Made by a program: the position numbers and the translations under genes. This document shows positions 1-5,888 of a stretch of 8,721 bases of DNA, one piece after another (position 1 is the first letter of the stretch; every line of letters starts with the position of its first letter). The stretch covers positions 1 to 8,721 of the forward strand of contig JAPLON010000075.1 of assembly GCA_026400695.1 (NCBI GenBank), written 5' to 3'. The notes beneath the pieces are model-generated. The model saw only the letters and a program-made list of their open reading frames with translations. It had not been told where the DNA came from and ran no database searches. The DNA is from Pseudomonadota bacterium. GTDB taxonomy: Bacteria; Pseudomonadota; Alphaproteobacteria; Paracaedibacterales; CAITNM01.

Positions 1-68
1 GTCTGTATAAATATCGCACAATCTTGTATCCATAAATACTCAACTCATGTGAATACGTTAGATAACTT

Positions 69-356
69 CTATCTACTGCATTTCCTCAAATATCGCAACT
101 CACTGCTTAAGGTGAGATAATAATAAGGAACAGAAATATTGTTTTCTTTTAAAATATCCACCAATTCTTTTTGCCACCTTTCTATTACCTCTATGGGGTA
201 ATCGGTAATGCTCATTACCTCTTGGTTTTTAGGAACAAACCAACCTTTTGATTTGGCAATCAATTCACCAGCACGCAAAGTGGCACCCCACTTCTCACAA
301 GCTTTTGCTTGAACAAAGACATCGTTCAATTCTTGAATATACTTATCCTTTTCCAT
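69..356 (-). CDS. Hypothetical 95-aa protein
   Basis: I do not recognise this protein. The ATG at 356-354 is preceded by AAAGGA about 7 bases upstream, a good Shine-Dalgarno site, which is the main reason to call it a real gene; it ends with TAG at 69-71. The product has no signal peptide or membrane segment. Residues 5-40 look helical and carry a pattern (ELNDVF..AK...KWGATLRAGELIAKSKG) that loosely recalls short helical motifs in phage terminase small-subunit-like proteins. That is a resemblance by eye only, not an assignment. Residues 54-72 form another likely amphipathic helix, and the C-terminus is basic (RYLRKCSR). It is the last gene of a co-oriented run and lies about 90 bases after the broken histidine kinase. 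That gap holds a T-run, so it may have its own promoter, but I could not identify a convincing one. Confidence 0.6.
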   Translation of the reverse strand: MEKDKYIQELNDVFVQAKACEKWGATLRAGELIAKSKGWFVPKNQEVMSITDYPIEVIERWQKELVDILKENNISVPYYYLTLSSELRYLRKCSR

Positions 357-429
357 TTATGTTCCTTTAGCTAAATTCGTTATAAAATTATGCTAACCGC
401 AAACACTAAAATGCCCATAGAAACTAGCT

Positions 430-457
430 AAAAAAAAATTCTTATCTTATCAATTTT
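430..457 (-). terminator. Possible weak terminator: A/T hairpin plus T9 run
   Basis: On the minus strand, AAAATT (457-452) can pair with AATTTT (440-435) across an 11-base loop, and the second arm runs into nine consecutive T (438-430). The stem has no G-C pairs, so it would be unstable, and it overlaps the TGA stop (452-450) of the kinase remnant. The T-run fits an intrinsic terminator but the stem is poor, so this could be chance in AT-rich DNA. Confidence 0.2.
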
Positions 458-1593
458 GACAATCGTCTTTGCAACCATGGTCATGCCCTACAGAACAATC
501 AGCTTTAGGAATAATAAAATAAAAGGTCGAGCCATTACCCCCACCTGATTTAACCCACATCTTACCACCATGGTCATTAATAATTTTGTTACATTGGTAA
601 AGCCCTAGACCGGAACCATCATACTCATAGTCAGCATTCAAACGCACAGACTCTTCAAATTTTTTCAATACCAATACCATTATCTGAAAACGAAAACTGC
701 CAAAACAATCCGGTATCCTGCGCTATGATGTTGATCACTGGTTTTGACTTATTATATTTTAAGGCATTCGAAATTAAATTTTGAATAACTTCTTTAAGTA
801 AAGTTTTATCTGCAACAATCAATGGCATTTTTCCACAATTTATCTCAGCATCTTTATGTTTTTCAATAGTTTTCAGGGCGCTACTAATATCTTCAATAAT
901 TAAGCCAATATCAATAGGTTCCAAATTAAGTTTATTTTCACCATGATCACAATATTTTAACAAACTTGAAATTAAGTCACTCATATAAGTAGTGCTACTC
1001 TTCATTATATTAAAGTATTTACTTAGTTTATCATCAAATGTTTTTGAATATTCCCTATCAATAATTTGCAAGCAATTAGCAACTGCGCGCAATGGCTCGT
1101 TTAAGTCATGAGCACAAATATGGGCATATGTTGAAAGCTCTTTGTTAGACCGTACCAGTGAAGTTACAGTTTGCTGTAAATCATTCTCTTTTATTTTTGT
1201 TGCTGTTATGTTTTCAACATAAAGAATCAGTCCAAAAATTTCTCCCTCTTCCGAACGCCAAGGAATTTGCTCTGAATTCCACCACTCAACGCTACCATCA
1301 GCCCGATAAAACATATCGTCATACCATTTTAAATGTGCACCTTTTAAAACTTCTTGGTGGGCCTTTTTCCACCTTTCCGGCATATCCGGCACAAGTTCAT
1401 ACCAATGCGCATTCTCAAAGGTTTCTTCCTTCTTAATTACGGATTCTTCAAAAAAACGATCACTTGCGGCAACAAAAAGTAAATCCTTGTCAAAAACAAT
1501 CACAGGAAGGGGAAGATTTTTTACAAAATTCTCAAGAATATGGCGATCCGCTTTATTTCCGACCAACCATTTTGCAATACTTTCAAGGTACAT
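450..1593 (-). pseudogene. PAS-domain sensor histidine kinase, frameshifted in the ATP-binding domain
   Basis: An ATG at 1593 opens 312 codons that stop at TGA 657-655; the rest of the kinase continues in the +1 frame to TGA 452-450. Part one has a PAS domain (about residues 24-133, with YRADGSVEWWNSEQIPW), a HisKA helix with phosphoacceptor His162 (CAHDLNEPLRAV, codon 1110-1108), an N-box (QNLISNALKY, Asn272/Asn276) and the G1 box (SDNGIGI from Asp304). The downstream frame supplies the G2 box (DGSGLGL), the terminal helix (NKIINDHGGKMWV) and GSTFYFIIP. The family normally has about five more residues between GIGIE and the F-box, so a deletion of roughly 17 bases would explain both the frame loss and the shortening. 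No transmembrane segment is seen, so it would be cytosolic. No response regulator is adjacent. The spacing of the start codon from any Shine-Dalgarno sequence is poor. Likely inactive; a sequencing error in the A6 run (665-660) or recoding are the alternatives. Confidence 0.85.
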
Positions 1594-1703
1594 AAATATA
1601 TTCTACTAACCTTAAGCCATAAGGCATATTGAACCACGCAACGCCAGACAGGATAGTAAGAAGTTACTGCATTCTACAATTTATGCCAAGTACTAATATC
1701 AGC

Positions 1704-2081
1704 TCATGGCATTTTTAGGAAGTAGCTATCACTCTCAACCTGTAAAGCAGCGTATCTAATATTGCATATAAATGACTCAGTGAACTCTTTTTGAATATCT
1801 TTTTGTTTATCTAAATATACAGATGGAACAAGACCCAGCTTGCTTTTATCAAATATTTTAGAAACTGTGCTTATAGGTGTTTTACCACCAGCTCTTATAG
1901 AAGATGCTGACCCTCTAGATCCAAATTTTTTCTGCTTCTTTGCCGCTTTTTCTTCTTCAAAATCGTCAAAAATATTTGCTGATCTGGCCGAACGAATACG
2001 TTTTTTACCGCCATCAGAATCAACATCTGTAGCAAACAAAGAACCGCAAAAAACCATTAATGCTAATAACAAATTGATCAT
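1704..2081 (-). CDS. Small secreted basic protein with signal peptide, unknown function
   Basis: I do not recognise this 125-aa protein. Residues 1-17 (MINLLLALMVFCGSLFA) form a short hydrophobic signal peptide with a plausible signal peptidase I site after Ala17; Cys12 is not in a lipobox, so a lipoprotein is unlikely. The mature N-terminal half is highly charged and low in complexity. It has one basic cluster at 26-30 (KKRIR), an acidic patch at 39-44 (DDFEEE), a second basic cluster at 48-52 (KKQKK), and then a Ser/Gly-rich stretch (53-66). The two basic clusters resemble a bipartite nuclear-localisation signal. The C-terminal half (about 68-125) is more ordered in composition and has a single Cys (105). 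The ATG at 2081 has only a weak upstream AAGA; an in-frame TAA upstream and the lack of another good start support this choice. The leader carries a hairpin (2093-2107) and a TTAA-N7-TTAA site (2130-2144). Export is a fair inference; a role as a host-directed effector is speculation. Confidence 0.65.
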   Translation of the reverse strand: MINLLLALMVFCGSLFATDVDSDGGKKRIRSARSANIFDDFEEEKAAKKQKKFGSRGSASSIRAGGKTPISTVSKIFDKSKLGLVPSVYLDKQKDIQKEFTESFICNIRYAALQVESDSYFLKMP

Positions 2082-2092
2082 AATTCTTAAAA

Positions 2093-2107
2093 GTACTGTC
2101 CCAGTAC
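2093..2107 (-). promoter_or_regulatory. Leader hairpin just before the secreted-protein gene (attenuator, terminator or RBS lock)
   Basis: GTACTG and CAGTAC form a perfect 6-bp inverted repeat with a 3-base loop, ending 11 bases before the ATG at 2081. On the minus strand the hairpin is followed by TTTTAAG. It could be a weak intrinsic terminator ending the mipZ-galU-mutase transcript (mutase stop at 2163), or a structure in the mRNA leader that limits access to the ribosome-binding site. The structure is seen directly; its function is inferred. Confidence 0.4.
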
Positions 2108-2129
2108 CATCAGAATCGCATACAAGTAG

Positions 2130-2144
2130 TTAACAACTAGTTAA
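2130..2144. promoter_or_regulatory. Perfect TTAA-N7-TTAA motif (CtrA-box-like) in an inverted repeat
   Basis: TTAA (2130-2133), seven bases, TTAA (2141-2144) exactly matches the consensus bound by the alphaproteobacterial cell-cycle regulator CtrA. It lies 49 bases upstream of the ATG of the secreted-protein gene. It is also part of a larger imperfect dyad in which two GTTAAC hexamers are flanked by ACAAG and CTTGT arms (about 2122-2149). In AT-rich DNA such a motif arises by chance fairly easily, roughly once per 10 kb, so binding is unproven. Confidence 0.35.
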
Positions 2145-2162
2145 CTTGTGAAAATTATTATT

Positions 2163-3515
2163 TCAAATATTTAAACCTAAGCTTTTTATAGTACTTAAAA
2201 TATTCTGTAAATCGATAGCTGTATCAGCTTCAGCGCGCACTACTAAAACGCTTTGTGTATTAGAAGCACGCACTAACCACCACCCCTTAGCTTCGTCAAT
2301 CCTAACCCCGTCTATATCGATAAAAGGTTTACTAGCATCCAACAACTTTTGCTTTATTTCATTAACAATTGCAAACTTACGTTCTTCACAGCATTCAACA
2401 CGTATTTCTGGTGTGCTATGCAGTTTTGGCAGAAGTTCTACAATGCTTGAAAAGCTACAATCTAGATTTTGCAAATAATCAACTAAAAATGTAGCTGTAT
2501 ATAATCCATCATCAAAACCGTAGTAATTATGTTTAAAAAACATATGACCGCTCATTTCACCAGCAAAAGCAGCGTCATTTTCACGCATCGTTTGCTTTAT
2601 CCACGAGTGTCCAGTTTTTCCCATAATTGCTTTACCACCAGCATCTTCAATAGCTTTAAATGTATTACGGCCGCATTTAACATCAGCTACAATCGTAACA
2701 CCTGGTACTTGTTTCAAAATTGCTGCACTAATAATTGTCACTAATTCATCGCCAGCAATAATTCTGCCAGTAGAATCAACTACACCAATGCGATCACCAT
2801 CACCATCAAAAGCAAAACCTATATCGCAATTATGCTGCTTCACAACATCAATTAAGTGCTGCATGTTCTTGGCCACACTAGGATCAGGGTGATGATTTGG
2901 AAAATTGCAATCAATTTCAGTAAATAGCAATTCATGGGTATGCTGGGACAATAAAGATGCCAACATTTCAACCAAAGGACCAGCTGCACCATTGCCGGCA
3001 TCCCAAGCGATTTTTAATGGTTTTTTAAAACCAACTCCTTGGGTAAGCCTTGCAGCATAAGCTTTTACAACCTCATCAGCAAAATTAATATACCCGCCAC
3101 CCAAATTCAAATTAACCGGTTGCTCCAATAAATCTTTAATTTGATTACCAAAAAATGATTTATTATCTAAGGTAATTTTTATACCATTGTCATCTTTTGG
3201 ATTATGGGAACCGGTAATCATTAATGTTGCATCTGCCTGCAAATGATACCCTGCAAAATAGCTCATAGGCGTGGGGCCAATACCAACATCCAAAACCTGC
3301 AATCCGCAAGCAATTAAAGCTTCACATAAGTGTTTATGAAGAATTGGTGAACTAGCGCGACCGTCACGACACGCCACAACCTTGCGGCCACCTTTTTGAA
3401 ACACCAAACTACCAAAATGTTTGCCAAGCCAAACGGCATCTTCTACAAATAAATTTATGTTAAACGTGCCACGGATGTCGTACTCACGCAAAATTACCTG
3501 GTTTGGCCTGTACAT
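2163..3515 (-). CDS. Phosphomannomutase/phosphoglucomutase (alpha-D-phosphohexomutase)
   Basis: This cytosolic enzyme (AlgC/PgmG/ManB type) interconverts 6-phospho and 1-phospho forms of glucose or mannose, feeding nucleotide-sugar synthesis. In the 450-aa product I see the N-terminal EYDIRG (11-16), the catalytic phosphoserine loop TGSHNP (Ser103), the metal-binding loop DGDGDR (Asp237, Asp239, Asp241), the sugar-specificity loop GEMSGH (319-324), which is typical of dual PMM/PGM enzymes, and the C-terminal phosphate-binding RASNT (416-420). Length is normal and all key residues are present. I start it at the ATG 3515-3513 (MYRPNQVILREYDIRG), one base after the galU stop, mirroring the mipZ-galU junction. 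The longer frame from TTG at 3539 would overlap galU and add eight residues that homologues lack. No strong Shine-Dalgarno is visible, so translational coupling to galU is likely. With GalU next door, its main job is probably making glucose-1-P for UDP-glucose. Confidence 0.95.
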   Translation of the reverse strand: MYRPNQVILREYDIRGTFNINLFVEDAVWLGKHFGSLVFQKGGRKVVACRDGRASSPILHKHLCEALIACGLQVLDVGIGPTPMSYFAGYHLQADATLMITGSHNPKDDNGIKITLDNKSFFGNQIKDLLEQPVNLNLGGGYINFADEVVKAYAARLTQGVGFKKPLKIAWDAGNGAAGPLVEMLASLLSQHTHELLFTEIDCNFPNHHPDPSVAKNMQHLIDVVKQHNCDIGFAFDGDGDRIGVVDSTGRIIAGDELVTIISAAILKQVPGVTIVADVKCGRNTFKAIEDAGGKAIMGKTGHSWIKQTMRENDAAFAGEMSGHMFFKHNYYGFDDGLYTATFLVDYLQNLDCSFSSIVELLPKLHSTPEIRVECCEERKFAIVNEIKQKLLDASKPFIDIDGVRIDEAKGWWLVRASNTQSVLVVRAEADTAIDLQNILSTIKSLGLNI

Positions 3516-3516
3516 A

Positions 3517-4389
3517 TTACGATGCTTTATTAAGAGCAACCATTACAGACTGCAAATAAGGACGTAACTCTGGATCAGATGCTGCCAAAGCTAAATTTGC
3601 CTGCAGCCATCCAACTTTTGTGCCACAATCATAGCGATCCCCCTTAAAACGAAAACCAGTTAGTGGAACATCAGATGCTAACAAAACCTGAAGCGAATCG
3701 GTCAGTTGAATTTCACCACCAGCACCTTGTTTTTTAAGCCCAAGAGGACCGAAAATTGATTTACGTAGTATATAGCGCCCTATAATAGCCGTAGAAGAAG
3801 GAGAGTTTGCAGGACTCGGTTTTTCAATCACCCCTTTTGCAACAACTTTTGCACCAGACTGCCTAGCAATATCTAGCACACCATAACGATTAACCTCAGA
3901 TTCTGGAACATCAATTACCGCAACCATATTACCATCATCACTGCTGTATGATTCGACCATCTGCTTTAAACACGGTTTTGGCGCTTGAATAAGATCATCC
4001 GCTAACAACAATGCAAAGGATTCCTCTTGAATATAATGGCGCGCACACCAAACTGCATGTCCCAGCCCCAGTGGTTCATGCTGCCTAATGAATAGGGCTT
4101 GCCCCTCTGGAATGCGGATTGAGCAAATTTTTTCTAAATCTTCCGTTTTTCCCCGCGCTTGCAACACTGCCTCTAAAACACTATGGCTATCAAAATGATC
4201 TTCAATTGCTTCTTTACCTTGAGAAGTTATAAAAATGAACTTTTCAATACCTGCTGCTTTGGCCTCTTCAACGGCATACTGAATTAATGGCTTGTCGATT
4301 ACCACCAACATCTCTTTAGGAATTGCCTTAGTGGCCGGCAAGAAACGACTACCCAGTCCCGCAACCGGAAAAACTGCGGTTTTAATCAT
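3517..4389 (-). CDS. galU: UTP-glucose-1-phosphate uridylyltransferase
   Basis: GalU makes UDP-glucose and pyrophosphate from UTP and glucose-1-phosphate in the cytosol, supplying glucosyl units for lipopolysaccharide, glycans or glycolipids. The 290-aa product has the family nucleotide-binding start VFPVAGLGSRFLPATKAIPK (6-25), the strongly conserved EPLGLGHAVWCA (105-116), the metal-binding aspartates in LLLADD (127-132), the EKP motif (189-191), GAGGEIQLTD (222-231), and GDRYDCGTKVGWLQAN (250-265) near the C-terminus. The length is typical and nothing essential is missing. The ATG at 4389 follows the mipZ TAA by a single base, with AAAGG about 10 bases upstream inside the mipZ 3' end. The same one-base spacing recurs at its own stop, before the mutase. 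The three genes therefore almost certainly form one transcript, and the mutase directly provides GalU's substrate. Confidence 0.97.
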   Translation of the reverse strand: MIKTAVFPVAGLGSRFLPATKAIPKEMLVVIDKPLIQYAVEEAKAAGIEKFIFITSQGKEAIEDHFDSHSVLEAVLQARGKTEDLEKICSIRIPEGQALFIRQHEPLGLGHAVWCARHYIQEESFALLLADDLIQAPKPCLKQMVESYSSDDGNMVAVIDVPESEVNRYGVLDIARQSGAKVVAKGVIEKPSPANSPSSTAIIGRYILRKSIFGPLGLKKQGAGGEIQLTDSLQVLLASDVPLTGFRFKGDRYDCGTKVGWLQANLALAASDPELRPYLQSVMVALNKAS

Positions 4390-4390
4390 T

Positions 4391-5212
4391 TTAACTTGCC
4401 TTTTTTTGTTTTGGAATTTGAATCATCTCTAGAAGCTGGTTTAGTTCTTGCCGCGCTGCCACATGTGATAAGCTCATCGCTATTCTAGATTCACGCAAAT
4501 CAAGCAATGTGATGCCACTTAAAAACAGTTCACGAAAAATCACCCGCTCACCAAACCCAGGCACCAGACGAAACCCTATACGTTTAGAAAGGCTTTCAAG
4601 AACTTTTCTCATATCTTCCTTGTTACGAGAATTAACAGCAGTTAAGCGGTTGCGCAGCACAATCCAGTCAATGGTTCTACGATCACGTATAGCACGCTCT
4701 TTTTTTTGTTCCCACACCATTTCAGAATAAGTACTAGGTTTTACAACTTCTAAAGTTTCAGGGTTAACCCTTGCCAACATATCTAAATCTATAAAGCTAT
4801 CATTCAAAGGAGTAATCAAAGTATCAGCATAACTGTGGGCCAACCGCGATAAATACATATCGCTTCCAGGTGTATCAATAACAATGTAGTCATGGGTACT
4901 AAGCTTACCAATTGTATGCTTTAAATTTTGGAAATCTTCTGCTTGGCTTTCTTCAAGAATAGACTTTTCTGAACGAAAAACAGGATAGTGATCCGGTAAA
5001 GGCAAATGTTCCTCAGGATTAGCTTCAGAGCGTGCACGACGATTTTCTACGTATCGAGACAAAGTACCCTGCCTTGCGTCGATATCGAGACTGCCAACCT
5101 TGTATCCTTGGCGCAAAAGAGAAGTAATAACATGCATAGCCACTGTTGACTTGCCTGTTCCGCCCTTTTCGTTGCCTAAAACTATTATATACGGACTATG
5201 ATTAGACGACAT
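4391..5212 (-). CDS. mipZ: MipZ, division-plane positioning ATPase (ParA/MinD superfamily)
   Basis: MipZ is known, from Caulobacter, to bind the polar ParB complex, form an ATP-dependent gradient and inhibit FtsZ polymerisation away from midcell. The 273-aa product shows the MipZ version of the deviant Walker A motif, GNEKGGTGKST (13-23, with Lys16 and Lys21). It also has the switch I region SLDIDARQGTLSRY (41-54), the switch II/Walker B VIDTPGSD (111-118), and the family hallmarks PLNDSFIDLDMLARV (135-149), WIVLRNRL (183-190) and GFRLVPGFGERVIFREL (213-229). Together these separate it from chromosomal ParA and MinD. No membrane-targeting helix is obvious at the C-terminus, as expected. The ATG at 5212 has only a weak Shine-Dalgarno (GTGG). 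A perfect TATAAT lies about 60 bases upstream, so it probably leads the mipZ-galU-mutase operon. No parB or parA is in the window. Confidence 0.95.
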   Translation of the reverse strand: MSSNHSPYIIVLGNEKGGTGKSTVAMHVITSLLRQGYKVGSLDIDARQGTLSRYVENRRARSEANPEEHLPLPDHYPVFRSEKSILEESQAEDFQNLKHTIGKLSTHDYIVIDTPGSDMYLSRLAHSYADTLITPLNDSFIDLDMLARVNPETLEVVKPSTYSEMVWEQKKERAIRDRRTIDWIVLRNRLTAVNSRNKEDMRKVLESLSKRIGFRLVPGFGERVIFRELFLSGITLLDLRESRIAMSLSHVAARQELNQLLEMIQIPKQKKAS

Positions 5213-5271
5213 TATTAACCACTTTAACTACCCTCTCATGCATCATAGAAAAAAGAACGATAAAAGCCAAG

Positions 5272-5277
5272 ATTATA
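5272..5277 (-). promoter_or_regulatory. Candidate -10 box of the mipZ operon
   Basis: The minus strand reads a perfect TATAAT here, about 60 bases before the mipZ ATG, inside the 131-base ftsB-mipZ gap. There is no good -35 at 17 bases. A second candidate further upstream pairs TTGTAA with TATAAC at 18 bases' spacing, within about 5309-5340. No terminator is visible after ftsB, so read-through from ftsB is also possible. Confidence 0.35.
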
Positions 5278-5343
5278 AGATTTGAATGAACTACCAATGT
5301 ATTTTTCTAGGTTATAGGTATGCCTTCTTAGATTTTACAAAAC

Positions 5344-5643
5344 TTATTTCGCATTAACCTGCACAACAACCTCATCTGGGTGCGCAAAATTAAGAACTTG
5401 CCGTGCTTTTTCTGCTAAAAGATCTATATCCAAACTATCAGGTCTTAACAGATAAGCCTCTTTTTCCAGGTATTCTTTTTCTTTAGTCAAAGAGTTAAGT
5501 ATGATTTCTTGTTCCTTTAATTTTTTATCCAAACGAATCCAAGCCAACACGCCACGTTGACCTTGAAAAATATGATAAGTAAAGTACACAGTCAAAGCTA
5601 CAATCACAGCTGGAAATATTATATGGCGTAATTTTTGGTTCAT
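5344..5643 (-). CDS. ftsB: FtsB/DivIC-type septum formation initiator
   Basis: This is a small bitopic inner-membrane division protein that pairs with FtsL and FtsQ homologues in the divisome and helps activate septal peptidoglycan synthesis. The 99-aa product has a short cytoplasmic N-terminus (MNQKLRH), one membrane helix at about residues 9-27, and the alphaproteobacterial signature YHIFQGQRGVLAWIRL (23-38). A periplasmic coiled coil of roughly 36-65, rich in Lys/Glu/Leu, follows. The tail contains the conserved pattern LLRPDSLDIDLLAEKARQVL (65-84), then HPDEVVV. AAGG lies about 10 bases before the ATG at 5643. It follows eno by 286 bases, the classic alphaproteobacterial eno-ftsB neighbourhood, although pdhA, which often comes next, is absent. 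Placement before mipZ puts two division genes side by side. Confidence 0.92.
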   Translation of the reverse strand: MNQKLRHIIFPAVIVALTVYFTYHIFQGQRGVLAWIRLDKKLKEQEIILNSLTKEKEYLEKEAYLLRPDSLDIDLLAEKARQVLNFAHPDEVVVQVNAK

Positions 5644-5732
5644 TAATAAGCCTTACAAAATTAAGGTATGTGCAAATTTAAAAATGCGCAATTTAACCAT
5701 TTTTTAACCTACATTGAGGTATATTTATATTT

Positions 5733-5745
5733 AAGAACAGTTCTT
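5733..5745. promoter_or_regulatory. Perfect 6-bp dyad, possible operator upstream of ftsB
   Basis: AAGAAC and GTTCTT flank a single central base, giving a perfect 13-base dyad about 90 bases upstream of the ftsB start. A one-base centre is too tight for an RNA hairpin and fits a dimeric DNA-binding protein better. It is not the alphaproteobacterial LexA arrangement, which is a direct GTTC-N7-GTTC repeat. The binding protein, if any, is unknown. Confidence 0.25.
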
Positions 5746-5760
5746 CAGATATTACTTCAA

Positions 5761-5880
5761 GGCATCTACTTAAAGCCCAAAAGGATGCCAATGGCGAAGC
5801 TTTATCTGCTACAAGGTTGGAGCCAAGGCGGGTGGCCCACCCTTTATTTGGGCGGGGGTGGGGGGTGGAACCGTGTACCA
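5761..5880. repeat. GC-rich structured spacer block with G-runs, possible dispersed repeat element
   Basis: The 286-base eno-ftsB spacer contains a compositionally foreign block: 40 of 60 bases at 5821-5880 are G or C, against a strongly AT-rich background. It holds a G-run series on the plus strand (GGG 5850-5852, G5 5854-5858, G6 5860-5865, GG 5867-5868). CCCACCC (5836-5842) can pair with GGGTGGG (5856-5862). The compact dyad GGGTGG/CCACCC lies at 5830-5842, and GGCATC (5761-5766) faces GATGCC (5784-5789). Short frames are open on both strands through it (minus 5896-5693, 67 codons; plus 5668-5883), which is common in palindromic intergenic repeats. I see no convincing evidence that either is translated. 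No T-run follows the hairpins, so it is not a standard terminator for eno. Calling it a repeat element is inference, as only one copy is in view. Confidence 0.35.
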
Positions 5881-5888
5881 TAAAAAAG

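Noticed and set aside
1..33. Possible start of another minus-strand gene at the left edge (ATG at 33)
   Set aside because: Only eleven codons are visible, with a marginal ribosome-binding site; not enough to support a gene.
1158..1436. Plus-strand 92-codon frame inside the histidine kinase
   Set aside because: It is fully antisense to conserved PAS and HisKA coding sequence and has no recognisable domain. The same applies to the other plus-strand frames inside galU, eno, mipZ, the mutase, the secreted-protein gene and the vWA gene.
1683..1712. Inverted repeat ATGCCA/TGGCAT at the end of the secreted-protein gene as a terminator
   Set aside because: Only six pairs with an 18-base loop, overlapping the stop codon, and no T-run follows.
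3516..3539. Upstream TTG start for the phosphohexomutase (eight extra residues)
   Set aside because: It would overlap galU by 23 bases, uses TTG, and adds residues absent from the family; the ATG at 3515 gives the same one-base junction as mipZ-galU.
5215..5227. TTAA pair just upstream of mipZ as a CtrA site
   Set aside because: The half-sites are five bases apart instead of seven and lie where the leader mRNA should be.
5811..5850. tRNA-like T-arm look (GGTTGGAGCC) in the spacer
   Set aside because: No TTC loop, anticodon arm or acceptor stem can be built around it. No tRNA, rRNA, CRISPR array or insertion-sequence ends were seen in the window.
5668..5883. Plus-strand 71-codon frame through the eno-ftsB spacer
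   Set aside because: No family signal, and it overlaps an equally open minus-strand frame; the open frames follow from the G/C-rich composition of the block.
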